This document shows, piece after piece, positions 44,391-54,513 of a DNA stretch of 57,961 nucleotides. Numbering within the stretch: position 1 is the stretch's first letter; the number at the start of each line of letters is the position of its first letter. Origin of the DNA: an uncultured Eubacteriales bacterium. Lineage in GTDB: Bacteria > Bacillota > Clostridia > Lachnospirales > Lachnospiraceae. The DNA is taken from NCBI GenBank assembly GCA_900314775.1, contig OMWM01000007.1, positions 1 through 57,961 on the forward strand. Direction: 5' to 3'. The position numbers were made by a program, and so were the translations under genes. The notes under the pieces are model-generated. The model did no database searches, had not been told where the DNA came from, and saw only the letters and a program-made list of their open reading frames with translations.

Positions 44391-44924
44391 TTGAGTAATA
44401 AATTTTCTGCGGATAAAGTATCCAGCGATATGATCACCATGATGGCCAAACAGATGGGCGCCGTCAGCGTCAAATCCAACCCGGCCCACATCAACATCTA
44501 TCGTTTTCAGATTGCCGAAAATCTGACACTTGTCTACAAGGTCGACCTGCGGCGCGGCAAGAGCATCTACCTGCACCGCACGGCGCCTTATCCGATGATG
44601 CTCGGCAAGTTCTACGGTGAAAGCGAAGTGATCGAGTACATGCACCGCGACCTGCTGAAATTCAGAAATGCCTACAGGAGCAGCAAATTCGGCCATTACC
44701 TCGACCTCGCCGTCGATCTGACCAGCATGAACAGCCAGATTGAGCAGCTGTTCATGAACCGGAATGTGCCTGAGTCCGGTCTCGAAGCGCTGAGCAAGGA
44801 GTTCAAACGCATGCGTGAGACGATTCAGGAGGTGGAAGCCCAGAGTCCTCTTCTTTATGAAAAGGAACAGCAGGCGGGCATCAGCCCGGACGAGGAAGAT
44901 GAAGACGTGCCGGTGCGCCCGTAA
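44391..44924 (+). CDS. Unknown protein following the ion transporter
   Basis: 177 residues beginning with TTG (MSNKFSADKVSSDMITMMAK) 8-10 nt after AAAGGAAG and 31 nt downstream of the transporter stop, so likely co-transcribed. Two parts: an alpha/beta-like segment with IYRFQIAENLTLVYKVDLRRG, then a helical, charged C-terminus, QEVEAQSPLLYEKEQQ and an acidic DEEDEDVPVRP tail. I recognise no family. Confidence 0.65.
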   Translation: MSNKFSADKVSSDMITMMAKQMGAVSVKSNPAHINIYRFQIAENLTLVYKVDLRRGKSIYLHRTAPYPMMLGKFYGESEVIEYMHRDLLKFRNAYRSSKFGHYLDLAVDLTSMNSQIEQLFMNRNVPESGLEALSKEFKRMRETIQEVEAQSPLLYEKEQQAGISPDEEDEDVPVRP

Positions 44925-44941
44925 AAAGCGTGCCTATACAA

Positions 44942-44980
44942 AAAATCCCTTCGCCGCCAGACTGGCAGCGAAGGGATTTT
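44942..44980. terminator. Bidirectional terminator between 44924 and the response regulator
   Basis: AAAATCCCTTCGC (44942-44954) with GCGAAGGGATTTT (44968-44980), with a further GCCA/TGGC inside. On the plus strand followed by CTTTTTT, on the minus strand by TTGTATAGG. Serves both converging genes. Confidence 0.9.
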
Positions 44981-44991
44981 CTTTTTTCCTG

Positions 44992-45681
44992 TCATATTCT
45001 GAAGCGGTATCCGACGCCCCAGATTGTCTCGATATACTGCGGTTTTGAGGTGTTGACCTCGATCTTCTCGCGGATCTTCTTGATATGCACGGTGACGGTT
45101 GCGATATCGCCGATGGAGTCCATATTCCAGATCCGGTTGAACAGTTCCTCTTTGGTGAACACGTGATTCGGATTTTCCGCAAGGAACGTCAGCAGGTCAA
45201 ATTCCTTGGTCGTAAACGCCTTCTCCTCCCCGTTTACGAATACGCGGCGCGCCGTCTTGTCGATCTTCAGGCCGCGGATTTCGATCACGTCGTTCTTGTG
45301 CTGCGCACTGCCGACCAGGCGCTCGTAGCGCGCCAGATGTGCCTTCACGCGGGCTACCAGCTCACTCGGGCTGAACGGCTTCGTCATGTAGTCATCGGCA
45401 CCGAGACCGAGACCGCGGATCTTGTCGATGTCTTCCTTCTTCGCGGAAACCATGATAATCGGCGTATTCTTCTCCTCGCGCACGCGCTTGCAGATATCGA
45501 ACCCGTCGATGCCCGGCAGCATCAGATCCAGAATAATCAGGTCGTAATCCATCCCGAGAGCGGCTTTCAGCCCCTCCGTGCCGTTATTCTTTATATCCAC
45601 TTCAAATCCGCTGAGCTCGAGGTAATCCTTCTCGAGCTCGGCAATCGCATCTTCATCTTCAATAATCAGTATCTTGCTCAT
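44992..45681 (-). CDS. OmpR-family response regulator
   Basis: 229 residues. Receiver domain (1-115) with phospho-acceptor D52 in [13 protein letters not shown] and the usual [10 protein letters not shown] and [11 protein letters not shown]-terminal winged-helix domain (about 130-229) ending [13 protein letters not shown]. The start at 45681 overlaps the sensor kinase gene by 23 nt, so the two are coupled. Target genes unknown. Confidence 0.94.
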   Translation of the reverse strand: MSKILIIEDEDAIAELEKDYLELSGFEVDIKNNGTEGLKAALGMDYDLIILDLMLPGIDGFDICKRVREEKNTPIIMVSAKKEDIDKIRGLGLGADDYMTKPFSPSELVARVKAHLARYERLVGSAQHKNDVIEIRGLKIDKTARRVFVNGEEKAFTTKEFDLLTFLAENPNHVFTKEELFNRIWNMDSIGDIATVTVHIKKIREKIEVNTSKPQYIETIWGVGYRFRI

Positions 45682-47140
45682 TCTCCTCGTTCTCCTTATA
45701 TTTTCTAAGTACAAACAGGATCGTCGTTCCCTGTCCTTCACGGCTTGACGCCCAGATCTTGCCGCCATGCTCTTCAATGATCTTCTTGGCGATGGAAAGG
45801 CCGAGACCGCTGCCGCCGGCGGAGGAATTGCGCGACGCATCCGTCCTGTAGCTGCGCTCAAAGATCAAAGGCAGCTCGTTCTTTGCGATGCCGCGGCCGT
45901 TGTCCTCGATCTCAACCCGGACGAATTCCGCCTCCTCGGTCGTGCGCAGGCTGATCTGCAGCTTCCGGGAAGGCTCCGCGTATTTGATCGAATTGCCGAT
46001 GATGTTGTTGATCACGCGCTTGAGCTGTTCCGGATCGACAATAATCATCGTGCCGTCATCGACATAATTGTAATAGCCAAAGTCCACTCCCTGCGCCTCG
46101 AGGTCCAGGCTGATCTCCTCCGCACAGTCCCCGAAATACGCATTGGCGCTGATCCGGACGAACTGGTACGCCACGGCGTTGTTATCGAGCTTCGCGTAAA
46201 GCGTCAGTTCCTCGATCAGCGAATTCATGTCATTGACCTTATTGTAAATGGTCCGGATATACCGGTCCTGTTTCTCCTTCGTATCGGCGACGCCGTCCAT
46301 GATGCCCTCGACATACCCCTTGATCGAGGTCAGCGGCGTCTTCAGATCATGGGAAATATTGCTGATCAGCTCCTTGCTGTCCTTCTCGTACTGCATGTTC
46401 CGCTCGACCTGCCGGCGCAGATTAAGCCGCATCTGTTCAAAGGCATTGCATAGCTCTCCGATCTCATCGTCCGCTTCCGCCGTCACGGTGACATTCAGGT
46501 TGCCGTCGGCGATGTTGTCCGCCGCCTCTTTCAGCTTGCAGAGCGGATTGGCAATGCTGCGGTACAGCCACTGAATCGCAAACGCGCTGCTGATGCCGAA
46601 AATGATGATCGCCGTGATGATGATCTCTACCAGTATATGCTGTGAGTATTCGATCAGGGAGCTGAGATCCGTATAGATCTGCACGTGGCCGCGCACGCCG
46701 TCTGAAAATTCGAAATTGAGCTGCTGAATATGGTAGAGCTCGCTTTCCGTGATATAATCCGAATTCTCTTCATCACTCGCCTCGGCTGTCCGGTCGACCG
46801 GAAGGCCGTCGTAGAGGTGCTCCGACCCGCTGCTGACAACCAGGTAAGAGGAAAATTCTTCCAGGCGCTCATTCAGGCTGCCCAGATAGTCCATATCCCG
46901 CATTCTGTAGGGGTCCTCGTCCACCGTCCGGCTGATCTCATCCGTTACCGCCGCTGCCATGTTGCCGTCCACGCTGGTCGGATCCAGCAGCATCATGTAG
47001 TCAGGGCTGTCCATGTCATACTGCCGGCTGATCCTGCCGACGCCCCGGTACATGAAACCGACAATGACCAGAACGGTCGCCAGAATCGGGATGACGAATA
47101 CCAGAAAATAGGTCAGACGCATTCTGGATTTCAGTTTCAT
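45659..47140 (-). CDS. Sensor histidine kinase
   Basis: 493 residues from ATG 47140. Two TM segments (about 9-31 and 165-190) border an extracytoplasmic sensor domain of about 130 residues; HAMP with [20 protein letters not shown]; DHp helix with the phosphorylated histidine near 262 in [19 protein letters not shown] domain with [35 protein letters not shown] and [11 protein letters not shown]. It phosphorylates the OmpR-type regulator downstream. Its stimulus cannot be read from sequence. A metK terminator precedes it. Confidence 0.93.
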   Translation of the reverse strand: MKLKSRMRLTYFLVFVIPILATVLVIVGFMYRGVGRISRQYDMDSPDYMMLLDPTSVDGNMAAAVTDEISRTVDEDPYRMRDMDYLGSLNERLEEFSSYLVVSSGSEHLYDGLPVDRTAEASDEENSDYITESELYHIQQLNFEFSDGVRGHVQIYTDLSSLIEYSQHILVEIIITAIIIFGISSAFAIQWLYRSIANPLCKLKEAADNIADGNLNVTVTAEADDEIGELCNAFEQMRLNLRRQVERNMQYEKDSKELISNISHDLKTPLTSIKGYVEGIMDGVADTKEKQDRYIRTIYNKVNDMNSLIEELTLYAKLDNNAVAYQFVRISANAYFGDCAEEISLDLEAQGVDFGYYNYVDDGTMIIVDPEQLKRVINNIIGNSIKYAEPSRKLQISLRTTEEAEFVRVEIEDNGRGIAKNELPLIFERSYRTDASRNSSAGGSGLGLSIAKKIIEEHGGKIWASSREGQGTTILFVLRKYKENEENEQDTDY

Positions 47141-47206
47141 ATATTTCACCGCTTTTCCTGTATTTTCTGCTATTCATATTAACACAACGGCATGGCATTA
47201 ACAAAT

Positions 47207-47249
47207 AAAAGAACACCGCAGACAAGGGATTCTCCCCCATCTGCGGTGT
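47207..47249 (-). terminator. Terminator of metK
   Basis: ACACCGCAGA (47213-47222) with TCTGCGGTGT (47240-47249), plus inner GGGA with TCCC; on the minus strand followed by TCTTTTATTT. Confidence 0.87.
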
Positions 47250-47281
47250 CCGCTTCGTGTCTGAAAACCGACGTCCGGCTA

Positions 47282-48469
<1,188 letters not shown>

Positions 48470-48511
48470 ACTGGGTCCTCCATAAAAATAGACTGTTTCT
48501 CTCAAAACCGC

Positions 48512-48538
48512 AAAAAAAATCCGCGCGTTTGTGCGGAT
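48512..48538 (-). terminator. Riboswitch-controlled terminator before metK
   Basis: On the minus strand ATCCGC (from 48533-48538) pairs with GCGGAT (48519-48524), followed by TTTTTTTT (48512-48519). It is the expression platform of the S-box, about 20 nt after the aptamer. Confidence 0.88.
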
Positions 48539-48554
48539 CCGACTCATCAAACTG

Positions 48555-48659
48555 CTCTTATTGTTCGAGATGACTCGCTCAGGTTGGCACCTTCCCTTAC
48601 GCGAAAAGGGGGTTGCCGCAATTTCACAGATCCTTGGTCTCCATTGCTCTGAATAAGAG
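48555..48659 (-). promoter_or_regulatory. SAM-I (S-box) riboswitch
   Basis: On the minus strand the P1 arms CTCTTATT (48652-48659) and AATAAGAG (48555-48562) enclose GGAGACCAAGGATCTGTGAA, GCGGCAACC and AAGGTGCCAACC, followed by GAGCGAG. These are the conserved joining and pseudoknot-associated blocks of the S-box aptamer. Binding SAM would favour the downstream terminator and reduce metK. The order aptamer, terminator, gene is complete. Confidence 0.95.
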
Positions 48660-48684
48660 AGAATATTAAAAATTAACAATGATT

Positions 48685-48713
48685 AAGATACATTACTTAC
48701 CCTGCAAAGTCAA
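48685..48713 (-). promoter_or_regulatory. Promoter of metK
   Basis: On the minus strand TTGACT (48708-48713), 17 bp, TATCTT (48685-48690). Transcription would begin just before the S-box P1. Confidence 0.78.
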
Positions 48714-48751
48714 CAGCCGCACCCTATACAAATACCGGCAAATGTAGCGGA

Positions 48752-48824
48752 AAACAATACAGACAGGCCGGACGCGTCTCCAGGCCGCCGCTGCGGCCGC
48801 CTGAAACAGGTCCAACCTGTCTGT
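48752..48824 (-). terminator. Terminator of murA
   Basis: ACAGACAGG (48759-48767) pairs with CCTGTCTGT (48816-48824), enclosing a long GC-rich inner hairpin with GGCGGCC and its partners; on the minus strand followed by ATTGTTTTCC. Between murA and the metK promoter. Confidence 0.72.
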
Positions 48825-48859
48825 TCTGATAAATATTCTCTTTGAAAATGCCCGCAGAC

Positions 48860-50176
48860 TCAGCTGATCATCGCCAGCCGGGAGAGCATGCGGTCGCGCT
48901 CGCTGTCGCTGTCCACGTCCACCTTGCGGATATCGCCGCCGAGGGAACGGAGCTTCTGTGCAAATGCCTCATACCCGCGCTGAATAAAATGGATATTCTC
49001 GACGCAGGTACAGCCTTCTGCTGCCAGACCGGCAATGACGAGTGCCGCACCGGCCCGCAGATCCGGCGCACTCACGGTCGCACCGGTCAGCTTGTCCACG
49101 CCCGTGATGAAAGCCGTATTGCCTTCGACACGGATATTCGCGCCCATCTTGATGAGCTCATCTGTATATTTGAAACGATTTTCGAAAATCTTCTCTGTCA
49201 CGAGGCTGCTGCCCTCTGCCAGTGCAAGACAGACAGCGAACTGCGCCTGCATATCTGTCGGGAAGCCCGGATGCGGCATCGTCTTGATCGTCGTCGGCTG
49301 CAGACGGTTCGTGACAGCCACACGGATGGAATCCCCGTTCTCATCGACCTGCGCGCCCATATCCATGAGCTTCGCGGAAACGGCTTCCAGATGCTGCGGA
49401 ATGACGTGGGTCACGGTGACATCGCCCATCGTCGCCGCCGCCGCGCACATGAAAGTACCGGCCTCTATCTGATCCGGAATAATCTCGTGATCCGCCGCGT
49501 GGAACTTCTTCACGCCGTTGATCTTGATCCTGTCTGTGCCGGCGCCTCTGATGTCGGCGCCCATCTTCGTCAGGAGCTGTGCGACATCCACGACATGCGG
49601 CTCTCTCGCCGCATTCTCGATAATCGTCGTGCCCTCTGCCATGGAAGCGGCCAGCATGATATTGATCGTCGCACCGACACTGACCACATCGAGGTAGATG
49701 TGGCGGCCTGTCAGCTTCTCCGCCTTCGTGAAAATCATGCCGCGGTCGATCCAGACACGCGCGCCGAGTGCCCGGAAGCCCTTCTGGTGCTGGTCAATCG
49801 GCCGTGCGCCGATATTGCATCCGCCCGGGAGCGCCACACCGGCCTCACCGTACTTGCCGAGCAGTGCACCGATCAGATAATACGATGCACGGATCTTACG
49901 TATATAATCATTGTCAATCTCATGGGTAAAAATGTTCTTACCGCAGATGGTAACAACATGACAGTCATTCGGATCCGGATACTCAACCTCCGCTCCGATG
50001 GATTTGATAGCTTTCAGAAAAATATGTATATCGTTGACGTCCGGCAGATTGCGGATCGTAACCTTCTCATCAGACATGATCGCCGCCGCAAGAATACCCA
50101 GTGCGGAATTCTTGGCACCGCCGATCTTGACTGTACCAACGAGCGGATTGCCGCCCCTGATCAGATACTGTTCCAT
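48860..50176 (-). CDS. murA: UDP-GlcNAc enolpyruvyl transferase
   Basis: 438 residues from ATG 50176. It starts MEQYLIRGGNPLVGTVKIGG; the fosfomycin-reactive cysteine is C120 in ALPGGCNIGARPIDQH, and KLTGRHIYLDVVSVGATINIM follows. This is the first committed step of peptidoglycan synthesis, transferring enolpyruvate to UDP-GlcNAc. The Cys rather than Asp implies fosfomycin sensitivity at the target, but resistance also depends on uptake. It has its own promoter and a leader with two DnaA-box matches. Confidence 0.96.
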   Translation of the reverse strand: MEQYLIRGGNPLVGTVKIGGAKNSALGILAAAIMSDEKVTIRNLPDVNDIHIFLKAIKSIGAEVEYPDPNDCHVVTICGKNIFTHEIDNDYIRKIRASYYLIGALLGKYGEAGVALPGGCNIGARPIDQHQKGFRALGARVWIDRGMIFTKAEKLTGRHIYLDVVSVGATINIMLAASMAEGTTIIENAAREPHVVDVAQLLTKMGADIRGAGTDRIKINGVKKFHAADHEIIPDQIEAGTFMCAAAATMGDVTVTHVIPQHLEAVSAKLMDMGAQVDENGDSIRVAVTNRLQPTTIKTMPHPGFPTDMQAQFAVCLALAEGSSLVTEKIFENRFKYTDELIKMGANIRVEGNTAFITGVDKLTGATVSAPDLRAGAALVIAGLAAEGCTCVENIHFIQRGYEAFAQKLRSLGGDIRKVDVDSDSERDRMLSRLAMIS

Positions 50177-50235
50177 AATACACCCCAAATTTTATCTACT
50201 GTAAACCCGGCGCAAAAAAAGCGGCACCAGGCCTC

Positions 50236-50265
50236 TTATCCACATAATATGAAATATTATCCACA
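50236..50265 (+). promoter_or_regulatory. Two DnaA-box matches in the murA leader
   Basis: TTATCCACA occurs at 50236-50244 and 50257-50265, in the same orientation, start points 21 bp apart, that is two helical turns. They lie just downstream of the predicted murA start site. Both match the DnaA-box consensus TTATNCACA. Confidence 0.6.
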
Positions 50266-50292
50266 TTTTTAAGTTACAATCTATCTTAGTCG

Positions 50293-50320
50293 ATTATAGC
50301 ATAATTTCCCTTTTTGTAAA
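50293..50320 (-). promoter_or_regulatory. Promoter of murA
   Basis: On the minus strand TTTACA (50315-50320), 16 bp, TATAAT (50293-50298). The predicted start lies about 110 nt before murA. Confidence 0.65.
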
Positions 50321-50365
50321 TGTCATATTACAATTTTATGAACTGCGGCGAAACACCGCGGTCCG

Positions 50366-52972
50366 TCATGATCCGGACCGCCGCATTTTCCGCAGATACA
50401 GGCCAAGCAGGAATACCGAACCGAGTGAGCAGATGACGCCCGGTATGAAGCCCTGCGGCATATAAGTGAGCTGCACGCTGTGCTCTCCGGCGCTCATTTC
50501 CACGCCCGTAAAGCCCTCGCCGATTCGGAACGGCTCCGCCTTCTCACCGTCAATCCGGATGGTCCATCCTTCATCATACGGCACGGAAAGCAGCATCACG
50601 CCGTCTCTGTCGGCATTGATTGTCCCGGAAAGCTCTGCCGAGGAGGCATGGGTGATCTCCAGCTGGCTTGCCGAAAGGCCGTCATAGACCTCGGCAAAGG
50701 CGTCCTCGTTCAGCGAAGCCGTCTGCAGTGTGATATTGCCGGTGGTATGCTCACTGTCCATCTGGAAGCGAACCGTCACATTGCTGTCCGGACCGCATTC
50801 GCCGAGATAGACGATGTGCCCCTTTTCGTCGGTGTAGGTCGTCTCCTTGCCATCAACAGACAGCACCATATTCTCACAGTTCGGTGCGCTGAAATAGATA
50901 TAATCCTTCGCCGTGTCCGTAAAGGTCAGCTGAAACGTGACCGAGCCCTCGGCTTCGTCTTTCATGAAATCCCAGGTGTCGTCGTCCAGCGGCGACACGG
51001 TGCCGCCCTCTGCCGTCGGCGTATTGATCTGAAAGGCATCGATATCGAAAATGTGCCTCTGCGTGCCAAGCGCCTGCATGGCAAAATCGTTCTGCACGGA
51101 AAACGGCATGCCTTCGATAATCGACCAGTTCCGGATGCTGTCATCGACAAGGAAGCCGACAGACAGCGCCGTGTCATTCTGATAAATATATTCCTGCCCG
51201 ATCTTTTTCACAAAGGTTAAGTCCGGCCAGGTGAGCTCTGTATTGCTGGCCACATAGCGGATGCCTTCCAGCGCATCGGTCAGCGGCGTCGCGCCCTTGT
51301 AGCTGTACTTGTTGCCGCTCATGAAAAAGCCGAGATCGCGCATCAGGTGCTCCATGTGGTCGTCGCAGGTGGAGGAGAAAAATCCCATGCCGTTCAGATG
51401 ATAGCGGGTCACATCGTCACGTCCCTGAATCTGCGCGATTTCCATGCGGTAAAAGCTGTCCTCGTCCGGTTCGAATTCACTGCGATACTGCGCCATGTCA
51501 TCCGCGTACTGCAGATAGGCCGACCGCGTGACCGTTCCGTTCATGTTCAGTGCGTAGACCGTGTTGGAGCACACTTCCGCCGCCGCCACCAGGATCAGCG
51601 CCGCCGCCGCCCCGCTGCGGCCTGCCCGTGACGCCCCGATGCCTCTTCCTTTCATATACAAAAGCACGATATATACCGAGAGCAGAATCGCCGTGAGGAC
51701 AATCGAATACGACTCGATTTTCTCGTCGGAGCCTGCCGTGCACAGGACAAACAGCCCGGCAGCAAACATAGCGGACACAAAATGCTCCCGCGGCGTCTCC
51801 TGCGGCAGAAAGCGCCAGGCATCATAGGCCATGACGATCATCATGAAGACGAAAATGAACGTGAATCTGCCCGGCAGGTTGTTCGGGAAATGCAGTCCGT
51901 GCCAGATGTAGTCCAGCACGTTGACGTTCAGGCTGACAAGCAGAAATGCCGTCACCCCGCCGCGGATCAGCTTCTCCCGGAGGCTGATGCCATGTGCAAA
52001 GACATACAGGCAGACAAGCACGCAGATGACGATGCCGCAGTACAGATTCGGCGCTCCCTCCAGCTGCGTCGGCTTCGTGTAGGCGAAAAGCTGGTTCAGC
52101 ACATCCGGAAAGCTCCGGTACAGTTTCCACGCGGTCGGTTTGATGCCCGTGCTGCTGCTGCGCATCGCGTAGACGGTCGGCAGCAGATAGAACATCGACA
52201 GACCGGCGGCCAGCAGCGTGCTGAGGAGATAGCGCAGGCCGCATGCCAGGAAATCACGCACGCCGCCGCGTTTTTTCATGAACCAGTACGCGAAGAACCA
52301 GATGACCATGAAAATGCCGATCATGATGCAGATATAGTAATTGGAAATGATCGCGAGACCGAAGGCAATTATATAAAGCCTTGCATCTTTCCGGTCAATC
52401 AGGCGCTCCGCGCCGAGCATGATCAGCGGGAACAGCGCCACGCTGCCGAGCCACATGAAATTCCAGTTGTAGGCCAGCATGAATCCGCTCAGGGCATAGA
52501 ACACCGAAAACAGGCATTCCGGCGCGCCGCTGCGGCCTGACCTCTCCGACAGATACCAGAACATGAACAGGCCTGCCAGACTGATGTTCAGGACAATCAG
52601 CGTCTCGAATGCCTCCGTCATCATCGATGCCGGGAAAAAGAAAACGATAAACGTCAGCGGACTGCCGAGATAATACGCCATGACAGCCAGAAAACTGAAT
52701 CCCAGGCTGCCGTGCCAGGAATACAGCAGGCTGTCTCCGCTGCGCAGTTTATCGTGAAACTCCGAGATAAACGGCACGTACTGATGATACGAATCGATGA
52801 TCATTTCCACGTGATCACCGAACGGATAAATGCCAAGATAAATATACGCAATCAGCAGGAAAACCGCCGGCAGGAAAAAGGCCGCCAGCGCAAAGCGGCG
52901 CCGGCTGCGGATTCTCTGCCCCGCCCGGCGTCCGGAATTTCTTCTGTTTCTGTTTTTCTTTTTACTGCTCAT
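50366..52972 (-). CDS. YfhO-family membrane protein
   Basis: 868 residues. It starts with a basic cytoplasmic tail, MSSKKKNRNRRNSGRRAGQ, then about twelve TM segments to about residue 450, and a long extracytoplasmic region rich in beta-type sequence before a last TM near the C-terminus (FIPGVICSLGSVFLLGLYLRK). GIYPFGDHVEMIIDSYHQYVPFISEFHDKLRSGDS near the start is typical of YfhO proteins, a GT-C fold relative thought to act on lipid-linked sugars, for example in teichoic-acid glycosylation. It overlaps aroK by 11 nt. Terminal hairpin GCGGTCCG/CGGACCGC at 50358-50381 overlaps its stop codon. Confidence 0.85.
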   Translation of the reverse strand: MSSKKKNRNRRNSGRRAGQRIRSRRRFALAAFFLPAVFLLIAYIYLGIYPFGDHVEMIIDSYHQYVPFISEFHDKLRSGDSLLYSWHGSLGFSFLAVMAYYLGSPLTFIVFFFPASMMTEAFETLIVLNISLAGLFMFWYLSERSGRSGAPECLFSVFYALSGFMLAYNWNFMWLGSVALFPLIMLGAERLIDRKDARLYIIAFGLAIISNYYICIMIGIFMVIWFFAYWFMKKRGGVRDFLACGLRYLLSTLLAAGLSMFYLLPTVYAMRSSSTGIKPTAWKLYRSFPDVLNQLFAYTKPTQLEGAPNLYCGIVICVLVCLYVFAHGISLREKLIRGGVTAFLLVSLNVNVLDYIWHGLHFPNNLPGRFTFIFVFMMIVMAYDAWRFLPQETPREHFVSAMFAAGLFVLCTAGSDEKIESYSIVLTAILLSVYIVLLYMKGRGIGASRAGRSGAAAALILVAAAEVCSNTVYALNMNGTVTRSAYLQYADDMAQYRSEFEPDEDSFYRMEIAQIQGRDDVTRYHLNGMGFFSSTCDDHMEHLMRDLGFFMSGNKYSYKGATPLTDALEGIRYVASNTELTWPDLTFVKKIGQEYIYQNDTALSVGFLVDDSIRNWSIIEGMPFSVQNDFAMQALGTQRHIFDIDAFQINTPTAEGGTVSPLDDDTWDFMKDEAEGSVTFQLTFTDTAKDYIYFSAPNCENMVLSVDGKETTYTDEKGHIVYLGECGPDSNVTVRFQMDSEHTTGNITLQTASLNEDAFAEVYDGLSASQLEITHASSAELSGTINADRDGVMLLSVPYDEGWTIRIDGEKAEPFRIGEGFTGVEMSAGEHSVQLTYMPQGFIPGVICSLGSVFLLGLYLRKMRRSGS

Positions 52973-53480
52973 AGAATTTACTGCATCCTTTGATAGAATC
53001 TCTTACGGCCGCGATCGACTTCTCCAGCGGATAGCCGCTCAGATCGACGGTCAGGTCCGCATAGCGCTCGTAAAGCGGCACGCGCTCATTGTAAAGATCA
53101 AGCAGCGTCGCGCCCTTTTCAATGACGACGCCGCGCTCCTTCAGATCGCCGAGGCGCGGTGCCAGCGACGCATAGTCCAACTTCAGATAGACAATCACCG
53201 AACTCTCCGCCAGCTTCTCCAGTGCCTCGCCGCAGTAGCAGACACTGCCGCCCGTCGAGATCACCGTGTTCTGTACATCGATATCGCGGTTGACGCGGTT
53301 TTCAATCTCCTCGAATCCGTCCCGGCCGTATCGGCTGATCAGGTTCTCGAGAATATCGCCTTCCTGCTTCTGAATCAGCAGATCGCTGTCGATAAAATCA
53401 TACCCCAGCATCTTGGCCAGCACAACACCGATTGTGCTCTTGCCCGCCCCGGGCATGCCGATCAGAACTATATTTTTCAT
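52962..53480 (-). CDS. aroK: Shikimate kinase
   Basis: 172 residues from ATG 53480. P-loop LIGMPGAGKSTIG (about 6-18), then DSDLLIQKQ and the GGSVCYCGEALEKLAE segment of the shikimate-binding and lid regions. It phosphorylates shikimate in chorismate synthesis. No other aro gene is near, so the placement at the end of a cobalamin run is odd. ATGA overlap with the phosphatase upstream; overlaps yfhO at the 3' end. Confidence 0.9.
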   Translation of the reverse strand: MKNIVLIGMPGAGKSTIGVVLAKMLGYDFIDSDLLIQKQEGDILENLISRYGRDGFEEIENRVNRDIDVQNTVISTGGSVCYCGEALEKLAESSVIVYLKLDYASLAPRLGDLKERGVVIEKGATLLDLYNERVPLYERYADLTVDLSGYPLEKSIAAVRDSIKGCSKFYEQ

Positions 53481-54100
53481 AAATCCTCCTGTCCGCCGAT
53501 CCGGCGTATCTGTGTCAGCCGGCAGCATCCGGCCGCCCACTGCGCCGTATCCAGCTGCGCGGCAAAGCCCGTGCCGCATGCCGTCTGCCAGTCAAAATAG
53601 TCACGGTGCGGCTGTGCGTACCGGTCCAGGACCGCCATGATGCAGCCGCCGTGACAGACAATGGCTGCCTGCCGCGGTCCCGGCACCCCGAGCGTCCGCA
53701 CAAAGCCGTCAAAGGCCTGCACGATCCGCTGCCGGAAATGCGCCGGCGTCTCGCCGCCCGGAAAGCCCGTCTGCCCGCCGCTGTCGATAAAGCGCTGGTA
53801 GGCAGGATTTCCGCTCAGTTCCTGATAATTGCGGTATTCAAACTCGCCGAAATCGCATTCGTGAAAGTCCGGGATCACCTTCTGCCGCGCCTGCGGGAAA
53901 AGAATCCGCCCCGACTCGCGGCATCGCTTCATACCGCTGACATACAGAAAGCCGGATCCGATATCCGGCATATACCTAAGCTGCGCGCGCAGTTTCCTCT
54001 CTCCCGCGGCACACAGCGGCTCATCCGTGCGGCCGACATACCGCCCTTCGGTATTGCCCTGTGTCATCCCGTGGCGGATCAGATAAAGCTGCATTGTCAT
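53477..54100 (-). CDS. cobC: Histidine phosphatase, CobC-like
   Basis: 207 residues. RHG motif LIRHGMTQGN at 5-14, later FHECDFGEFEYR and the IVCHGGCIMAVL second-histidine motif. In this context (CobT, CobU, CobS upstream) it is probably alpha-ribazole-5'-phosphate phosphatase, the last step of nucleotide-loop preparation; the family also includes other phosphoglycerate-mutase-like phosphatases, so the name rests on context. ATGA overlaps with the upstream CobU-like gene and with aroK downstream. Confidence 0.83.
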   Translation of the reverse strand: MTMQLYLIRHGMTQGNTEGRYVGRTDEPLCAAGERKLRAQLRYMPDIGSGFLYVSGMKRCRESGRILFPQARQKVIPDFHECDFGEFEYRNYQELSGNPAYQRFIDSGGQTGFPGGETPAHFRQRIVQAFDGFVRTLGVPGPRQAAIVCHGGCIMAVLDRYAQPHRDYFDWQTACGTGFAAQLDTAQWAAGCCRLTQIRRIGGQEDL

Positions 54101-54486
54101 TTTATCCTTCTTCCGATTCCGCACTCCACCAGATAGACCTGCCCGGCGGACTGCGCCAGACGGCAGCAGAGCCGCCCGTGCACCTCGCGGTACTGCACTT
54201 CCTCCGGGTCCATCGGGATAATGCCGCAGCCGATTTCATCGGTGATCAGAATCATCTCCGGATTCCCGTCCAGAAGACGCCGCGTCATGGTCTCCGGGTC
54301 CGCGCCCGCCTTGATCCAGCGGCGGACAAGCGCCTCGTAATGGTCCAGCGCCGCCGGGCCGCCGGACGGCCCTTTCTCTTCCAATACAAAAGTCCGGCCA
54401 TCCGTCACTTTCTCCTGCGGCAGATGAAAATGCTGACACACAAATTCCTTTTTGCCCTGCCAGGCCCCACCGGTTACCAATATCAT
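54097..54486 (-). CDS. Short CobU-like protein
   Basis: 129 residues from ATG 54486 (GAGGTG 6 nt upstream). It starts MILVTGGAWQGKKEF, a P-loop-like GGxxQGKK whose final Ser/Thr is Lys, and shares ILITDEIGCGIIPMDPEEVQYREVHGRL with CobU, whose usual counterpart is VTNEVGxGIVPxxxxxRxFRDxxGRxNQxLA. It lacks the RHRxxR guanylylation segment of full CobU. So it may be a kinase-only, regulatory or degenerate partner of the full CobU at 55257. It is 27 nt after cobS and ATGA-coupled to cobC. Confidence 0.75.
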   Translation of the reverse strand: MILVTGGAWQGKKEFVCQHFHLPQEKVTDGRTFVLEEKGPSGGPAALDHYEALVRRWIKAGADPETMTRRLLDGNPEMILITDEIGCGIIPMDPEEVQYREVHGRLCCRLAQSAGQVYLVECGIGRRIK

Positions 54487-54513
54487 AAATTTCACCTCTG
54501 CAGATCATTCTGC

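Noticed and set aside
43070-44497. Minus-strand frame of 475 codons opposite the ion transporter
   Set aside because: Composition artefact (His/Asp/Gln-rich) of a membrane protein read backwards.
49998-50188. Replication origin near the murA DnaA boxes
   Set aside because: No dnaA, dnaN or gyrase genes, no cluster of more than two boxes and no AT-rich unwinding region of the usual size.
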